Source: an uncultured Sulfitobacter sp. (GTDB lineage: Bacteria > Pseudomonadota > Alphaproteobacteria > Rhodobacterales > Rhodobacteraceae). From it: a DNA stretch of 64,000 nt. A model generated the notes under the pieces. The model saw only the letters and a program-made list of their open reading frames with translations, was not told where the DNA came from and did no database searches. The stretch covers positions 434,001 to 498,000 of the forward strand of contig CANMXJ010000001.1 of the NCBI GenBank assembly GCA_947501805.1, in the 5' to 3' direction. The first letter of the stretch is position 1; every line of letters begins with the position of its first letter. Of this stretch, positions 45,008 to 54,679 are shown piece after piece. The position numbers and the translations under genes are program-made.

Positions 45008-46312
45008 ATGCGCTACATGGCAACCTACGACTTGATGGAAACAATCAGGAACACAAATCAGTGGATGGGAGCATCTGCCCTCGCCATGGCATCTTATCCT
45101 GCTTTTTCGTTGTTTCCAAATCCTGCGTTGGATTGGATGGCCGCATGGGGCGAAGTGACCGAACGCAGCTTCTCGCGTATGGTGTTAAAGCCCGACTGGA
45201 ACATCCCGTCCTTTGTTGGATCAACAGGTCAGGATCGCCTTGTCGTCGAAGAGATCGTGATGAAGCGCGATTTCGGTGATCTTCTGCATTTCCGCGTACA
45301 AGGCCGCACAGTACCGAAACGGAAAGTATTACTAGTTGCGCCGATGTCCGGTCACTACGCGACGTTGCTGCGCTCTACCGTGATTTCCCTGCTGCCCGAT
45401 TGCGACATCTATATCACCGATTGGCACAATGCCCGCGATATCCCTGTCAGCGCAGGCAAATTCGATATTGAAGACTATACACTGTACCTCGTGGATTTCA
45501 TGAAGGAACTGGGCGCTGACCTGCACGTCATTGCGGTTTGCCAGCCTGCCCCCCTGACCCTTGCCGCCACAGCATATCTGGCCGAGGAAGATCCAAAAGC
45601 GCAGCCAAGCTCATTGACATTGATTGGTGGCCCGATTGATCCCTCCGCGGCACCAACCGAAGTCACCGACTTCGGCCATTCCGTCACTATGGGTCAGCTG
45701 GAAGAAATGATGATCCAGCAGGTCGGCTTCAAATACCCCGGCGTAGGCCGCATGGTCTATCCCGGCCTGTTGCAGCTCAGCTCCTTCATCTCGATGAACT
45801 CCGAGACGCATATGGAGGCGTTCAAGAACCAGATCAGCCACGTGATGCGCCGCGAAGCCCACGAGCATGACAAGCACAACAAATTCTATGATGAATATCT
45901 TGCCGTGATGGACATGACCGCCGAATTCTATCTGTCCACAGTTGATCGCATCTTCAAGGAAGGCGAGATCGCCAAGAATGAATTCACCGTCAACGGACGG
46001 CATGTAGACATTGGCAAGATCACAACCGTCGCCGTGATGACTGTTGAAGGCACCAAAGACGATATCTCGGCCCCTGGTCAGTGCATCGCCGCATTGAACC
46101 TGTGCACCGGGCTATCGGACGATAAAAAAGCAAGCCATGTCGAAGAAGGCGCAGGCCACTATGGCATCTTCGCCGGCAAAAGCTGGCGTCACAACATCCG
46201 TCCGCTGGTCCTCGACTTCATCGACGACAACGAGCAGGCAACCCCTCCTGGCTATCGCAAGAAAAAGGCCGCCACCAAAAAAGCGGCCAACAAAAACGAA
46301 AAAGCAGCCTAA
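45008..46312 (+). CDS. phaZ: Intracellular PHA depolymerase
   Basis: 434 residues of the PhaZ type, with nucleophile Cys178 in IAVCQPAP in place of a Ser box, APMSGHYATLLR near residue 111, and a Lys/Ala-rich tail (KKKAATKKAANK) likely to touch the granule or DNA. It mobilises stored polymer. AAGGAG precedes the ATG. A GCACTCGCAGCAT stretch at 44928-44940, between phaZ and phaC, weakly resembles the PhaR sites. Confidence 0.95.
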   Translation: MRYMATYDLMETIRNTNQWMGASALAMASYPAFSLFPNPALDWMAAWGEVTERSFSRMVLKPDWNIPSFVGSTGQDRLVVEEIVMKRDFGDLLHFRVQGRTVPKRKVLLVAPMSGHYATLLRSTVISLLPDCDIYITDWHNARDIPVSAGKFDIEDYTLYLVDFMKELGADLHVIAVCQPAPLTLAATAYLAEEDPKAQPSSLTLIGGPIDPSAAPTEVTDFGHSVTMGQLEEMMIQQVGFKYPGVGRMVYPGLLQLSSFISMNSETHMEAFKNQISHVMRREAHEHDKHNKFYDEYLAVMDMTAEFYLSTVDRIFKEGEIAKNEFTVNGRHVDIGKITTVAVMTVEGTKDDISAPGQCIAALNLCTGLSDDKKASHVEEGAGHYGIFAGKSWRHNIRPLVLDFIDDNEQATPPGYRKKKAATKKAANKNEKAA

Positions 46313-46315
46313 GAA

Positions 46316-46888
46316 ATGGCAAATGTCCCTTTCACCTGTGCATGCGGTACGGTGAAGGGGGTTTTACATGAGGTCGGGAAAGGAAATCACGCCCGCTGTT
46401 TCTGCCAGTCATGCCGCGCTGCGGAAATCCATACGGGTGCTGCTGACCCCGGTGATCGGGGTGTCACACTCTATCAAACCAGCGCCGACTGTGTAAGCTT
46501 TTCAACAGGTCAGGACCATCTGGCAGTTTTCTCTTTTGGGCCGAAGAACCTTTTGCGTTGGCATACCAGTTGCTGTGGCGGATTATTGTTCAACACATTG
46601 CGCTCACCCAAGTTTTCTTTCGCCGCCATTCGCACGGACAAGCTCGAAAATACGACAGCGTTGGGGCCCGTTCGCTCACGTGGTTTTATACCGGATGCAA
46701 ACGACAAACAGCGCCACGAAGGCCTCGTTCCCATGATCTCGGGCATGCTTTGGCGTGCAATATCCCGGCGGATCAACGGGCGCTGGAAACAAACACCGTT
46801 CTTTGACGCTGCGACACTGAAACCTGTTGTAGCACCGCAAATATTACCGGCAGGTGAAATTGCAAAAATACTTGCGCAAGTCCGCTAA
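46316..46888 (+). CDS. DUF6151/GFA-like zinc-binding protein
   Basis: 190 residues. Cys spacing FTCACGTVKG, ARCFCQSCRAA and HTSCCGGL resembles the zinc sites of the glutathione-dependent formaldehyde-activating (GFA/CENP-V) fold. The rest, including the C-terminal half, fits DUF6151 as I recall it. It begins 3 bp after phaZ, so it is probably cotranscribed with it. Function unknown. Confidence 0.82.
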   Translation: MANVPFTCACGTVKGVLHEVGKGNHARCFCQSCRAAEIHTGAADPGDRGVTLYQTSADCVSFSTGQDHLAVFSFGPKNLLRWHTSCCGGLLFNTLRSPKFSFAAIRTDKLENTTALGPVRSRGFIPDANDKQRHEGLVPMISGMLWRAISRRINGRWKQTPFFDAATLKPVVAPQILPAGEIAKILAQVR

Positions 46889-46901
46889 ACCGCAAGGGGC
46901 G

Positions 46902-47615
46902 TCACTGTAAAACCAGCGGCTGACGCATCCAGTTACGGATGGCTTGTGTTGTTTCGGCAGGCTGTTCCAGCGTTGGCAAATGCCCTGCATTCTCAAGGAC
47001 AACCAGTTCTGCAAAGGGGATCAGTTCCGCCATGAAACTATGACGTTTCACCGGACAGAGCTGGTCATGTTCTCCACACAGCACCAACGCGGGCGTGCGG
47101 CATTTGCGCAAAACCGCCTGCTGGTCACGCCGACGTTGCAGCGCGCGTGACTGACGGATGAACACCTCGGGGCCAAGTGCCTCGGCCATGTCCATCACCA
47201 ATTCCAACACATCGGCGCGTTGCGGTCCGGGTGCGAGATATTCCGGCTTCATCCAGTCGCGCACGACCTCTAACAACCGGCCTGAACGCACTTTGACGAT
47301 CTGCGGTTCACGGTTGGCGGCAATCACCGGCGTTTCAGCCAAGGGATTGGTTCCGATCAATGCGATGCGGGAAATCCGGTCTGGCGCACGACGCAGCAAT
47401 TCCATGGCCACAATCCCGCCCATAGACAGACCCGCCAGCGCAAAACGCGCAGGCAGCAAATCCAGGAGACCAGAGGCGATTTCTTCTATCCGTTCGCCTT
47501 GGGTTACAGGGGCTACCATCACCGCCATCTCAGCTGACAGCTCTGCAATCTGCGGCCCAAAAAGCCGCGCATCGCACATCATGCCTGGCAACAATACCAA
47601 AGGCTCGCGGATCAT
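46902..47615 (-). CDS. Alpha/beta hydrolase
   Basis: 237 residues. Nucleophile elbow GLSMG with Ser64, oxyanion LLPGMMCDARLF near residue 8, Asp in CGEHDQLCP and His in NAGHLPTLEQP form a full triad. The pattern is that of small soluble esterase/thioesterase-type hydrolases. It stands alone, convergent with the DUF6151 gene. Substrate unknown. Confidence 0.88.
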   Translation of the reverse strand: MIREPLVLLPGMMCDARLFGPQIAELSAEMAVMVAPVTQGERIEEIASGLLDLLPARFALAGLSMGGIVAMELLRRAPDRISRIALIGTNPLAETPVIAANREPQIVKVRSGRLLEVVRDWMKPEYLAPGPQRADVLELVMDMAEALGPEVFIRQSRALQRRRDQQAVLRKCRTPALVLCGEHDQLCPVKRHSFMAELIPFAELVVLENAGHLPTLEQPAETTQAIRNWMRQPLVLQ

Positions 47616-47666
47616 AGCGTACCTCTTTGAATTGAAATGATATTCACTGTCATGCCCCGGACCGAT

Positions 47667-48347
47667 TCAGTCATCTATAGCACGCCCATTCCCCGCCGCA
47701 ACATAAGGCGGGGCCAACGGAGCCTCCAACCCGCGATAGGCGGGAAAATCAGCGTAGCGCGCCTGGCGTTCAGCCTGAGTTTCCTGTGGCGTTTCCCCTG
47801 TGCGCAACAGCATGCCGCGCGGCGCAATGTAACTTGAAATTGTGCGTAAGGGCGTCGGTCGCCAGACCAGATTGAATGCCGCGAGTTTTGGAAAGAACCA
47901 CATTTCCGAATAGGGTAAATGATCATGCATCCACCATGCCAGATCGCGCCAATCACGGCCCTGATCATATTGGTCGGCAAACCATGGAATAACGATGCTC
48001 GCCCCCGCGATTGCCTGCTCCCCTACCCCGCGATCCCAGATGTGGCATTCCATCGGATTGTCGTTGCGCGCACAATTCAGTGCGTTTTCATTGCCATACC
48101 GGTTCAGCGCAGGCGAGCGGTAGCCGGAGCGTACAGCGATCCGGCCAAACGTTTCCTCAAGCGGGTCCAACAATGCAGCGCAAAAGGCACGCCCGTTTTC
48201 CAATACAAGATCGGGGTTTTCGGGAAGGTTTGGCACCCCGTGGAATCCCGAGATTTCGGAATACATGAAGTCCCGCATAAAGAAAAATCTGGACAGTCGT
48301 TGACGGCCAAATGTTTCAAGACTCCACATGCTTGCCGGTTTGCGCAT
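47667..48347 (-). CDS. M15-like peptidase-fold protein of unknown role
   Basis: About 226 residues. IAVRSGYRSPALNRYGN, then CHIWDRG, resembles the metal site region of M15A D-Ala-D-Ala carboxypeptidase and Hedgehog-like folds, where an H-x6-D pair binds zinc. WWMHDHLPYSEMWFFPKLAAFNLVW further on adds more candidate ligands. There is no signal peptide. The start is set where ATG overlaps the VOC stop as TGATG; an upstream ATG at 48368 is possible. Zinc ligation is inferred, not certain. Confidence 0.68.
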   Translation of the reverse strand: MRKPASMWSLETFGRQRLSRFFFMRDFMYSEISGFHGVPNLPENPDLVLENGRAFCAALLDPLEETFGRIAVRSGYRSPALNRYGNENALNCARNDNPMECHIWDRGVGEQAIAGASIVIPWFADQYDQGRDWRDLAWWMHDHLPYSEMWFFPKLAAFNLVWRPTPLRTISSYIAPRGMLLRTGETPQETQAERQARYADFPAYRGLEAPLAPPYVAAGNGRAIDD

Positions 48348-48775
48348 CAGCCAAAGCCGTTCCAGCAAAATTCGCCCTTCGGACCCAGAGGGGAAAACGG
48401 GTTATGTGCAACTTCCCAGATGTGCCCTTCGGGGTCCGCGAAATACCCATGATGCCCACCCCAGAACACGTCCGCTGCGGGCTTGAGAACCTTGCCGCCC
48501 GCCGTTGCCACCAGCGACATGATCCGCGACACATCCTCTTTTTCGCGTACATTATAGCCCAAAGTTGCGCCGCCATGACCCAAGCTGTCGACATCTACGC
48601 CCATATCTTCTGCCAGTTTTTCCAGCGGATACAGGCCCAGCGTCTGACCAATCAGATCATAGGCAACCACACCATCCTGCGTATCAACACGTTGCCAACC
48701 CAGCGCATCATAGAATGCAGCCAATGCAGAAACGTTCCGTGCCCCCAGCGTCAAAAGCGAAATGCGTTGTTCCAT
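48347..48775 (-). CDS. VOC/glyoxalase superfamily protein
   Basis: 142 residues with two VOC modules: RISLLTLGARNVSALAAFYDALGW, and a C-terminal FWGGHHGYFADPEGHIWEVAHN carrying His and Glu metal ligands. It is in the group of small dioxygenase or glyoxalase-like proteins. It begins directly after the alpha/beta hydrolase stop and is coupled by TGATG to the M15-like gene, making a three-gene operon. Substrate unknown. Confidence 0.88.
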   Translation of the reverse strand: MEQRISLLTLGARNVSALAAFYDALGWQRVDTQDGVVAYDLIGQTLGLYPLEKLAEDMGVDVDSLGHGGATLGYNVREKEDVSRIMSLVATAGGKVLKPAADVFWGGHHGYFADPEGHIWEVAHNPFSPLGPKGEFCWNGFG

Positions 48776-49543
48776 TTACTGATCCCTCTTTGAATCTGCT
48801 GCAGTCAATACTTCATTCAATGTATCAATCATCAGACCAAGGCATGGTCCGTCCGAGAACCTGTGATCAGCATCCTTGACCAGCCGCAACTGCATATCTG
48901 GCCCGGTTGCATGTTCCAGCAGGCGCACGGCCGTTTCCAAACTGACTGCCGTATCGGCCGTTCCTTGCAGAAAGCGCACCGGAAAAGGCAGATCAAGAGG
49001 ATCACGCAGCACCAGTTGTTGCCGTCCGTCCGCGATCATGCGTTTGGTGATCACGTAAGGCTCCATATAGTCAGACGGCAGTTCAACATGCCCCACATCT
49101 TCAAGCATCTGTTTTTGCACATCCGAAAACGAGGCCCAATATCCGTCTTCGGTAAAATCCGGTGCCGCCGCGATTGTGACCAAACCTGCCATGCGTTCCG
49201 GTTGCGCGCGGGCAAGCAACAGCGCCTGCCAGCCGCCCATTGATGAGCCTACTGGAACAAGTGGCCCCTGTGTCAGTTCCGCAACCGCCGCCGCCGTATC
49301 TTCGGCCCAATCCCCGATACATCCGTTGGTGAATGTACCGGATGATTCGCCATGTCCAGAATAGTCGAATCGCAAGAAAGCACGCCCTTCACGGCGCGCC
49401 CATTCCTCAAGAAACACCGCTTTGGTGCCTTCCATGTCAGATTTCAAACCACCCAGAAACACCACCCAAGGGCCAATCCCTTCAGTGCGGTGATACGCCA
49501 GCTTGCGCCCCTGTTTTGTTGACAAAAATGAAGTTTCAGCCAT
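48776..49543 (-). CDS. Alpha/beta hydrolase (carboxylesterase/prolyl-oligopeptidase-like)
   Basis: About 255 residues. FLGGLKSDMEGTKA, then DYSGHGESSG, precedes the nucleophile elbow GSSMGGW, and LQGTADTAVS and KDADHRFSD supply Asp and His. The pattern is the short cytoplasmic serine-hydrolase type seen in many roseobacters. The start is set at 49543 because AGGAGC lies before that ATG; an in-frame upstream start at 49594 has no support. First gene of a hydrolase-VOC-M15 operon. Confidence 0.87.
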   Translation of the reverse strand: MAETSFLSTKQGRKLAYHRTEGIGPWVVFLGGLKSDMEGTKAVFLEEWARREGRAFLRFDYSGHGESSGTFTNGCIGDWAEDTAAAVAELTQGPLVPVGSSMGGWQALLLARAQPERMAGLVTIAAAPDFTEDGYWASFSDVQKQMLEDVGHVELPSDYMEPYVITKRMIADGRQQLVLRDPLDLPFPVRFLQGTADTAVSLETAVRLLEHATGPDMQLRLVKDADHRFSDGPCLGLMIDTLNEVLTAADSKRDQ

Positions 49544-49656
49544 CTGCGCTCCTACTCTTTTGACAATCATGCGTGCGGGATCGTTCAAGCACAACCATCA
49601 GAATTAATACGTGACCCACTTGTCACGTGACCAGTAAGTAACTTATACTTTATTTC

Positions 49657-50403
49657 ATGGACGCAGTCTTCAAAGCTCTTGCCGATCCGGCCCGCCGCAC
49701 CCTTCTGGACGCTTTGCGCCAGAAGGACGGACAGTCATTGCAGGAGTTGACGGAATTGCTCGATATGACCCGATTTGGCGTGATGAAGCACCTGGGCGTG
49801 CTTGAAGATGCGGGATTGGTCGTGACCCACAAAAAGGGACGCTTCAAATACCACTACCTGAACGCCGTCCCCCTGCAACAAACCATAGATCGCTGGATTG
49901 AGCCGATGCGCGCAAGACCGGCGGCCCGAGCAGTATTAGACCTTAAAACCACTCTTGAAAGGAATAATACGATGACGAAACCAGACTTTGTGATGCAGAC
50001 ATTCATTCGCTGCACCCAAGACGCTCTTTGGGATGCGCTCACCGAACCCGACAGCCTTGCAGCCTACCATTTCATGTGTGATCGCGTGGAGGGTGAGGCC
50101 AAGGTCGGGGGCGAATTGTCATGGGTTTTGCCCGATGGCAACAAGATGCTGTCCCAGCGGCCTACCCTGATAGAGCCTAAGACCCGCATAGAAGCGTCTT
50201 TTGAACCGCATTTCTTTGGCCCTGACGCCCCCGGATCACGCATGGCCTTTATCATCGAAGCTCAAGGGGCCAACTGTAAACTGACTATCGAACACTACGA
50301 CATTCCCGACGGTCAGGAAGGTGTGGCCGAAGGCTGGGCGCGTTTGGCAGGGTCGCTGAAGTCATGGCTTGAGACCGGCACCCCCATGAAAATGGCCATG
50401 TAA
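49657..50403 (+). CDS. ArsR-type HTH fused to an SRPBCC (AHSA1-like) domain
   Basis: 248 residues. Residues 1-80 form an ArsR winged helix (FKALADPARRTLLDAL, MTRFGVMKHLGVLEDAGLVV) without the metal-binding Cys motif. After a linker, residues ~105-240 form an SRPBCC ligand-binding fold (FVMQTFIRCTQDALWDAL, LKSWLETG). In other genomes these are usually two adjacent genes, so here a ligand-sensing domain is tied directly to the repressor. A MAPEG gene follows after 11 bp. Confidence 0.88.
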   Translation: MDAVFKALADPARRTLLDALRQKDGQSLQELTELLDMTRFGVMKHLGVLEDAGLVVTHKKGRFKYHYLNAVPLQQTIDRWIEPMRARPAARAVLDLKTTLERNNTMTKPDFVMQTFIRCTQDALWDALTEPDSLAAYHFMCDRVEGEAKVGGELSWVLPDGNKMLSQRPTLIEPKTRIEASFEPHFFGPDAPGSRMAFIIEAQGANCKLTIEHYDIPDGQEGVAEGWARLAGSLKSWLETGTPMKMAM

Positions 50404-50414
50404 GGAGCAAATCG

Positions 50415-50849
50415 ATGGAAACCTTCCCGACAGAGCTTGGCATCCTGACCTGCCTTACCCTTATGGCCGCCTCCATGTGGATACCCTATATCATCGGTGT
50501 AAACTCGGCACCCGAAGGGTCGCTCCCGGCAGACGCCCCAGACGGATTTATCCGTATTGCCAATCCTGCCTTACACCGCCCGTGGGTACAGCGGGCATGG
50601 CGGGCACATCTGAACCTGCTGGAGCAGGCCGTGCCGTTTGCCATACTGGTCTTGCTGGTAGACCGGATGGACGGATTCACCGACCTGACATATTGGACCG
50701 CGATTGCGTTTTTCTGGCTCCGGGTCGCGCATGCGGTCGGCTACATCACAGCGGGCGCAAGGTTGCCCCTACGCCCGCTGATTTTTGTCGGTGGATGGAT
50801 ATGCTGCCTGATGATGGGCTATGCGGTATTCACAGCCGGTCTGGCATAA
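50415..50849 (+). CDS. MAPEG-family membrane protein
   Basis: 144 residues with four membrane helices and the MAPEG pattern (RAWRAHLNLLEQAVPFAIL, with the conserved Glu after an Asn-rich helix). MAPEG proteins are glutathione- or eicosanoid-related membrane enzymes; bacterial ones are mostly uncharacterised. It is cotranscribed with the ArsR-SRPBCC gene, so that regulator probably controls it. Confidence 0.88.
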   Translation: METFPTELGILTCLTLMAASMWIPYIIGVNSAPEGSLPADAPDGFIRIANPALHRPWVQRAWRAHLNLLEQAVPFAILVLLVDRMDGFTDLTYWTAIAFFWLRVAHAVGYITAGARLPLRPLIFVGGWICCLMMGYAVFTAGLA

Positions 50850-50858
50850 TCATAACCC

Positions 50859-51104
50859 TTAACCGCTGACATAAACTTCTGACTTGGGCCGGTAAAAGAT
50901 CTTCTGATCATGCAGCCGGCCCAGCAAATCTTCACCATTGCGCTGATCCTCTTCAATCACACGGATGGCGTCTATGTCTGCCGTTGTTTCATCCCCCAGA
51001 GCACGACGCATCCGGCATAACTCCCGTCCATGCGCACGCAACGCTTCTTCGATGAGTTCGACATCGTTGATGGACAGTTGAAAGGTGCGATTAAAGTTCG
51101 GCAT
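50859..51104 (-). CDS. Small conserved-looking cytoplasmic protein
   Basis: 81 residues, charged, probably helical (NRTFQLSINDVELIEEALRA, RVIEEDQRNGEDLLGRLHDQ). GGGGAA precedes the ATG at 51104. I do not recognise a family. Upstream, a partial palindrome around 51184-51206 could be a control site. Confidence 0.72.
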   Translation of the reverse strand: MPNFNRTFQLSINDVELIEEALRAHGRELCRMRRALGDETTADIDAIRVIEEDQRNGEDLLGRLHDQKIFYRPKSEVYVSG

Positions 51105-51237
51105 GTTGTTCCCCAAATAGCAAATGCAAATCGTCAGAGTGTTGGCCTTACGTCGAAAGTAAACCACTGAACGTCGCAGTCAACGTATATCTAGGTATAC
51201 AACGTTAGCCCTCCACATCATCTTCCCGTTTGAAGGG

Positions 51238-52053
51238 CTACTTGTGGAATGCCACACCGCCGGTGCCTTCCCCGCGCAAATCAACAGGCTCGGCCCAGGT
51301 ATTGGGATCAACAATCATGGCTGCGATCGCATCTGCGGCCGCCTCTAGCAGCCGCTTCCCCTTATCGGCATTGGCCCGCCCGGGCATCCCGGTGGCCCCG
51401 TGCGAGGTGGTCTGCGTATAGGGCCGCCAGCGATACGACGCTTTGCCAGCCTTCAAGAAATCCGCCCCTGCGCCGTCGGGATTATTCAGTGCCCCAAGGT
51501 CTGTTGCATCCACCAGATCACTTTCACACACCATCATCATCGACGTCTCGGCCTCGCAGGCATGCGACAGGTTATCCTGATCTTCCAAAATCTTGCCAAT
51601 CTCCTCGGCCGCCTCGGCGGGATAGGTGGTGGCCACCAAGGTTGCCGGCAGTTCCGGCGCAACTTCTTCGCAGAACTGTTGCATGGCAATCATATTGCCG
51701 CCATGTGAATTGGAGATCACAATATCATGGAACCCGTGACGGATGATCGACTGCACCAGATCGCGCAGCACGGCGTGAAAGGTTTCGTGACTGACCGTCA
51801 GGGTGCCACCAAAGGGCATATGATGTTCTGACAACCCCGCCCAAACCACCGGAGTCACCACAACAGGCCGTGTCGGATAAGCTTTGCGCGCAGCGCGAAC
51901 CGCAACTTCATAGCCCAATCGCGTGTCCGTCATTGTAGGCAGATGCGGCCCGTGTTGTTCAATTGATGCAACAGGCAGGATGACAACCGCGTTTTGCTGC
52001 GCCAGTGCGCGCAAATCCTGAGCCTTCATCCGTTGCCATTCAACTTCAATCAT
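51238..52053 (-). CDS. Creatininase-family amidohydrolase
   Basis: 271 residues. Metal-site motifs: ILPVASIEQHGPHLP (Glu32, His34), TMTDTRLG (Asp43), SNSHGGN and a C-terminal Glu. The family opens cyclic amides (creatinine) or deformylates riboflavin and F420 precursors; the exact reaction is unclear. GAGGAG precedes the ATG. It is divergent from thrS. Confidence 0.9.
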   Translation of the reverse strand: MIEVEWQRMKAQDLRALAQQNAVVILPVASIEQHGPHLPTMTDTRLGYEVAVRAARKAYPTRPVVVTPVVWAGLSEHHMPFGGTLTVSHETFHAVLRDLVQSIIRHGFHDIVISNSHGGNMIAMQQFCEEVAPELPATLVATTYPAEAAEEIGKILEDQDNLSHACEAETSMMMVCESDLVDATDLGALNNPDGAGADFLKAGKASYRWRPYTQTTSHGATGMPGRANADKGKRLLEAAADAIAAMIVDPNTWAEPVDLRGEGTGGVAFHK

Positions 52054-52194
52054 TGCGCAAACTCCTCATGTTGGTTTCCTTGACGCTTTCACGTGCCTGA
52101 TACGTTGACAAGTCAAAGCCTGCCCGCCAAACAGCGCCCACACATAACCCGCAACCGGGCGTCTCGTAGGCGCCAAACTGACGAGGAGGCCCCA

Positions 52195-54144
52195 ATGGCC
52201 CAGATCGCACTCACCCTTCCCGACGGCAATTCACGGCACTATGACGCAGGTATCACTGCGGGCGAGGTCGCAGCCGACATCTCGAAATCTCTTGGCAAAA
52301 AGGCAATCAGCGCCACCGTGAACGGTGCGCATTTTGATCTTGCATGGCCAATCGAGGCAGATGCCGACATCGCCATTCACACCATGGCGGATGAGGAACA
52401 AGCCAACGAGCTGGTGCGCCATGATCTCGCGCACATCATGGCACGCGCCGTGCAGGAAATCTGGCCAGATACCAAAGTCACCATCGGTCCGGTGATCAAG
52501 GACGGCTGGTACTATGACTTTGACCGCAAGGAATCCTTTACCCCTGAAGACCTTGGCGCGATTGAAAAGAAGATGAAGGAAATCATCAACAAGCGCGACC
52601 CCGTGCGCACCGAAGTCTGGGACCGCGCCCGCGCCATCAAACACTACGAAGACCTTGGTGAAGGGTATAAAGTCGAGCTCATCGAAGCCATTCCAGGTGA
52701 CGAGCCGCTGCGCATGTATTGGCATGGTGACTGGCAAGACCTCTGTCGGGGTCCACATCTGCAACACACCGGTCAGGTGCCAAGTGATGCGTTCAAACTG
52801 ATGTCCATCGCGGGTGCCTACTGGCGCGGTGATAGTGACCGCGCCATGTTGCAACGCATCTACGGCGTGGCCTTTACCGGCAAGGAAAAGCTGCGCGCAC
52901 ATCTCAACATGCTGGAAGAAGCCGCCAAACGCGACCACCGCAAGCTGGGCCGCGAGATGGACCTGTTCCACATGCAGGAAGAAGCGCCCGGTCAGGTGTT
53001 CTGGCATCCAAATGGCTGGTACATCTACACCGAATTGCAGGACTATATGCGCCGCCAGCAGCGTAAGGGTGGCTACGTCGAGGTGAACACACCGCAGGTC
53101 GTGGACCGCAAGCTCTGGGAAGCCTCGGGCCACTGGGAAAAGTATCAGGAGAACATGTTTATCGTCGAGGTGGACGAGGAACACGCCCGCGAAAAAGCGG
53201 TCAACGCCTTGAAGCCGATGAACTGCCCCTGCCACGTCCAGATTTTCAACCAAGGCATGAAATCCTACCGCGACCTGCCCCTGCGCATGGCCGAATTCGG
53301 ATCATGCAACCGTTACGAGCCGTCAGGTGCTTTGCACGGTATCATGCGCGTGCGTGGCTTTACGCAAGATGACGGCCACATCTTCTGTCGCGAGGACCAG
53401 ATTGAGGAAGAAACCGCAATCTACATTGAATTCCTGCGTGGCATTTACAAAGACCTCGGGTTCGAGAACTTCAAAGTCAAATTCTCCGACCGCCCCGAAA
53501 CCCGTTCCGGTTCCGATGAGGTTTGGGACAAAGCCGAAGAGGCGCTGCTCTCCGCCACCCGCAAGGCGGGGATCGAGCCGGAGATGAACCCCGGTGAAGG
53601 CGCGTTTTATGGCCCGAAGCTTGAGTTCGTCCTGACCGACGCGATCGGGCGCGACTGGCAATGCGGCACACATCAGGTGGACTTTGTCCTGCCAGAACGG
53701 CTGGATGCGACCTATGTCGGATCGGACGGCGGCAAACACCGCCCCGTCATGCTGCACCGCGCGACTTTGGGTTCTTTCGAGCGGTTCATCGGCATCCTGA
53801 TCGAGGAACACGCAGGCAAACTGCCCTTCTGGCTGGCCCCGCGTCAGGTGGTTGTCGCCTCCATCACGTCGGAAGCAGACGACTATGTTATGGAAGTTGT
53901 CGAGACCCTGAAAGCTGCAGGCGTGCGCGCCGAAGCCGACATGCGCAACGAAAAGATCAACTACAAGGTCCGCGAACACTCCGTGGGCAAAGTGCCGGTG
54001 ATCTTGGCCGTTGGCGCGCGCGAAGTGGAGGAAAAGACTGTCTCGGTCCGTCGATTGGGGCAAAAACAGACCTCCGTGCAACCGTTGTCCGATGTCGCCC
54101 GCGATCTGGCGGTTGAGGCAACTCCGCCCGATCTGCGCAACTGA
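52195..54144 (+). CDS. thrS: Threonyl-tRNA synthetase
   Basis: 649 residues. A TGS domain (about 1-62), an editing domain with HxxxH-like metal residues, the class II catalytic core with zinc Cys in [10 protein letters not shown], and the anticodon-binding domain are all present. It charges tRNA-Thr. The start is at 52195 behind GAGGAGG; an in-frame ATG at 52093 adds 34 unrelated residues and is rejected. The bufferin operon follows 227 bp later. Confidence 0.98.
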   Translation: MAQIALTLPDGNSRHYDAGITAGEVAADISKSLGKKAISATVNGAHFDLAWPIEADADIAIHTMADEEQANELVRHDLAHIMARAVQEIWPDTKVTIGPVIKDGWYYDFDRKESFTPEDLGAIEKKMKEIINKRDPVRTEVWDRARAIKHYEDLGEGYKVELIEAIPGDEPLRMYWHGDWQDLCRGPHLQHTGQVPSDAFKLMSIAGAYWRGDSDRAMLQRIYGVAFTGKEKLRAHLNMLEEAAKRDHRKLGREMDLFHMQEEAPGQVFWHPNGWYIYTELQDYMRRQQRKGGYVEVNTPQVVDRKLWEASGHWEKYQENMFIVEVDEEHAREKAVNALKPMNCPCHVQIFNQGMKSYRDLPLRMAEFGSCNRYEPSGALHGIMRVRGFTQDDGHIFCREDQIEEETAIYIEFLRGIYKDLGFENFKVKFSDRPETRSGSDEVWDKAEEALLSATRKAGIEPEMNPGEGAFYGPKLEFVLTDAIGRDWQCGTHQVDFVLPERLDATYVGSDGGKHRPVMLHRATLGSFERFIGILIEEHAGKLPFWLAPRQVVVASITSEADDYVMEVVETLKAAGVRAEADMRNEKINYKVREHSVGKVPVILAVGAREVEEKTVSVRRLGQKQTSVQPLSDVARDLAVEATPPDLRN

Positions 54145-54150
54145 TCTGAC

Positions 54151-54228
54151 TGTAACAATTGATGCGCCGGACGGGAATCCAACGCCGGCGCATCCTGCAA
54201 ATGTAACAATCAAACGCTACATTTCGCA
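54151..54228 (+). promoter_or_regulatory. Possible ECF-type promoter region of the bufferin operon
   Basis: TGTAACAAT occurs twice (54151-54159 and 54202-54210), flanking a perfect 10-bp stem (GATGCGCCGG 54161-54170, CCGGCGCATC 54185-54194). From the second copy, GTAACA, 16 bp and CGCA resemble the GTAACC-N16-CGAA pattern I recall for SigF of Caulobacter, which controls related operons. The match is imperfect and the leader would be about 137 bases long. Confidence 0.3.
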
Positions 54229-54371
54229 CAAATCCGCCTTTTTATTTCGATTTTCCCCGTGATTCCTGACAGGATCGTGACACACTGCCACGTGAATGGT
54301 GTTAATGCTGGGCTGATGTTTTATTATGAATATCACCCCCGTGAACCTAACCACTGACAAAGGAAGATCAC

Positions 54372-54674
54372 ATGTCCAACGTAATGAAATCAGCTGCAAT
54401 TGCAGGTGCAGTCGCCGCAGCGATGGCCGCGCAAACGACAACCGCGAACGCCGCCTCAAAAGAAAAATGCTATGGTGTATCCCTTGCAGGCGAAAATGAT
54501 TGTGCCGCTGGCCCAGGCACAACATGCGCAGGCTCATCTGTCACCGATTATCAGGGCAATGCCTGGACGTTGGTTGATGCGGGAACCTGCACCAGCATTG
54601 AGTTGCCTAAAACGGCTGACGGTTCAGACCGCAAAGGTTCACTCGAAGCGCTGGATCGCGACCTGCCTGCCTAA
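54372..54674 (+). CDS. bufA1: Bufferin-type RiPP precursor (DUF2282)
   Basis: 100 residues. Residues 1-27 are a Sec signal peptide ([16 protein letters not shown], cleavage after TANA). The mature part has four Cys (33, 44, 52, 73) in [20 protein letters not shown] and GTCTSI, the DUF2282 pattern. In bufferins, MNIO enzymes convert core Cys to thiooxazole groups and the exported peptide sequesters copper. The tail after residue 78 is charged and longer than in the shortest family members. AAAGGAAG precedes the ATG. A stem-loop and then bufB follow. Confidence 0.9.
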   Translation: MSNVMKSAAIAGAVAAAMAAQTTTANAASKEKCYGVSLAGENDCAAGPGTTCAGSSVTDYQGNAWTLVDAGTCTSIELPKTADGSDRKGSLEALDRDLPA

Positions 54675-54679
54675 GCGAA

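Noticed and set aside
54161..54194. Stem after thrS as a Rho-independent terminator
   Set aside because: The stem is perfect but has no T-run on the plus strand; it may still slow polymerase, but I do not call it a terminator.
52231..54213. Two long minus-strand frames
   Set aside because: Antisense shadows of thrS; no ribosome binding sites or domains.
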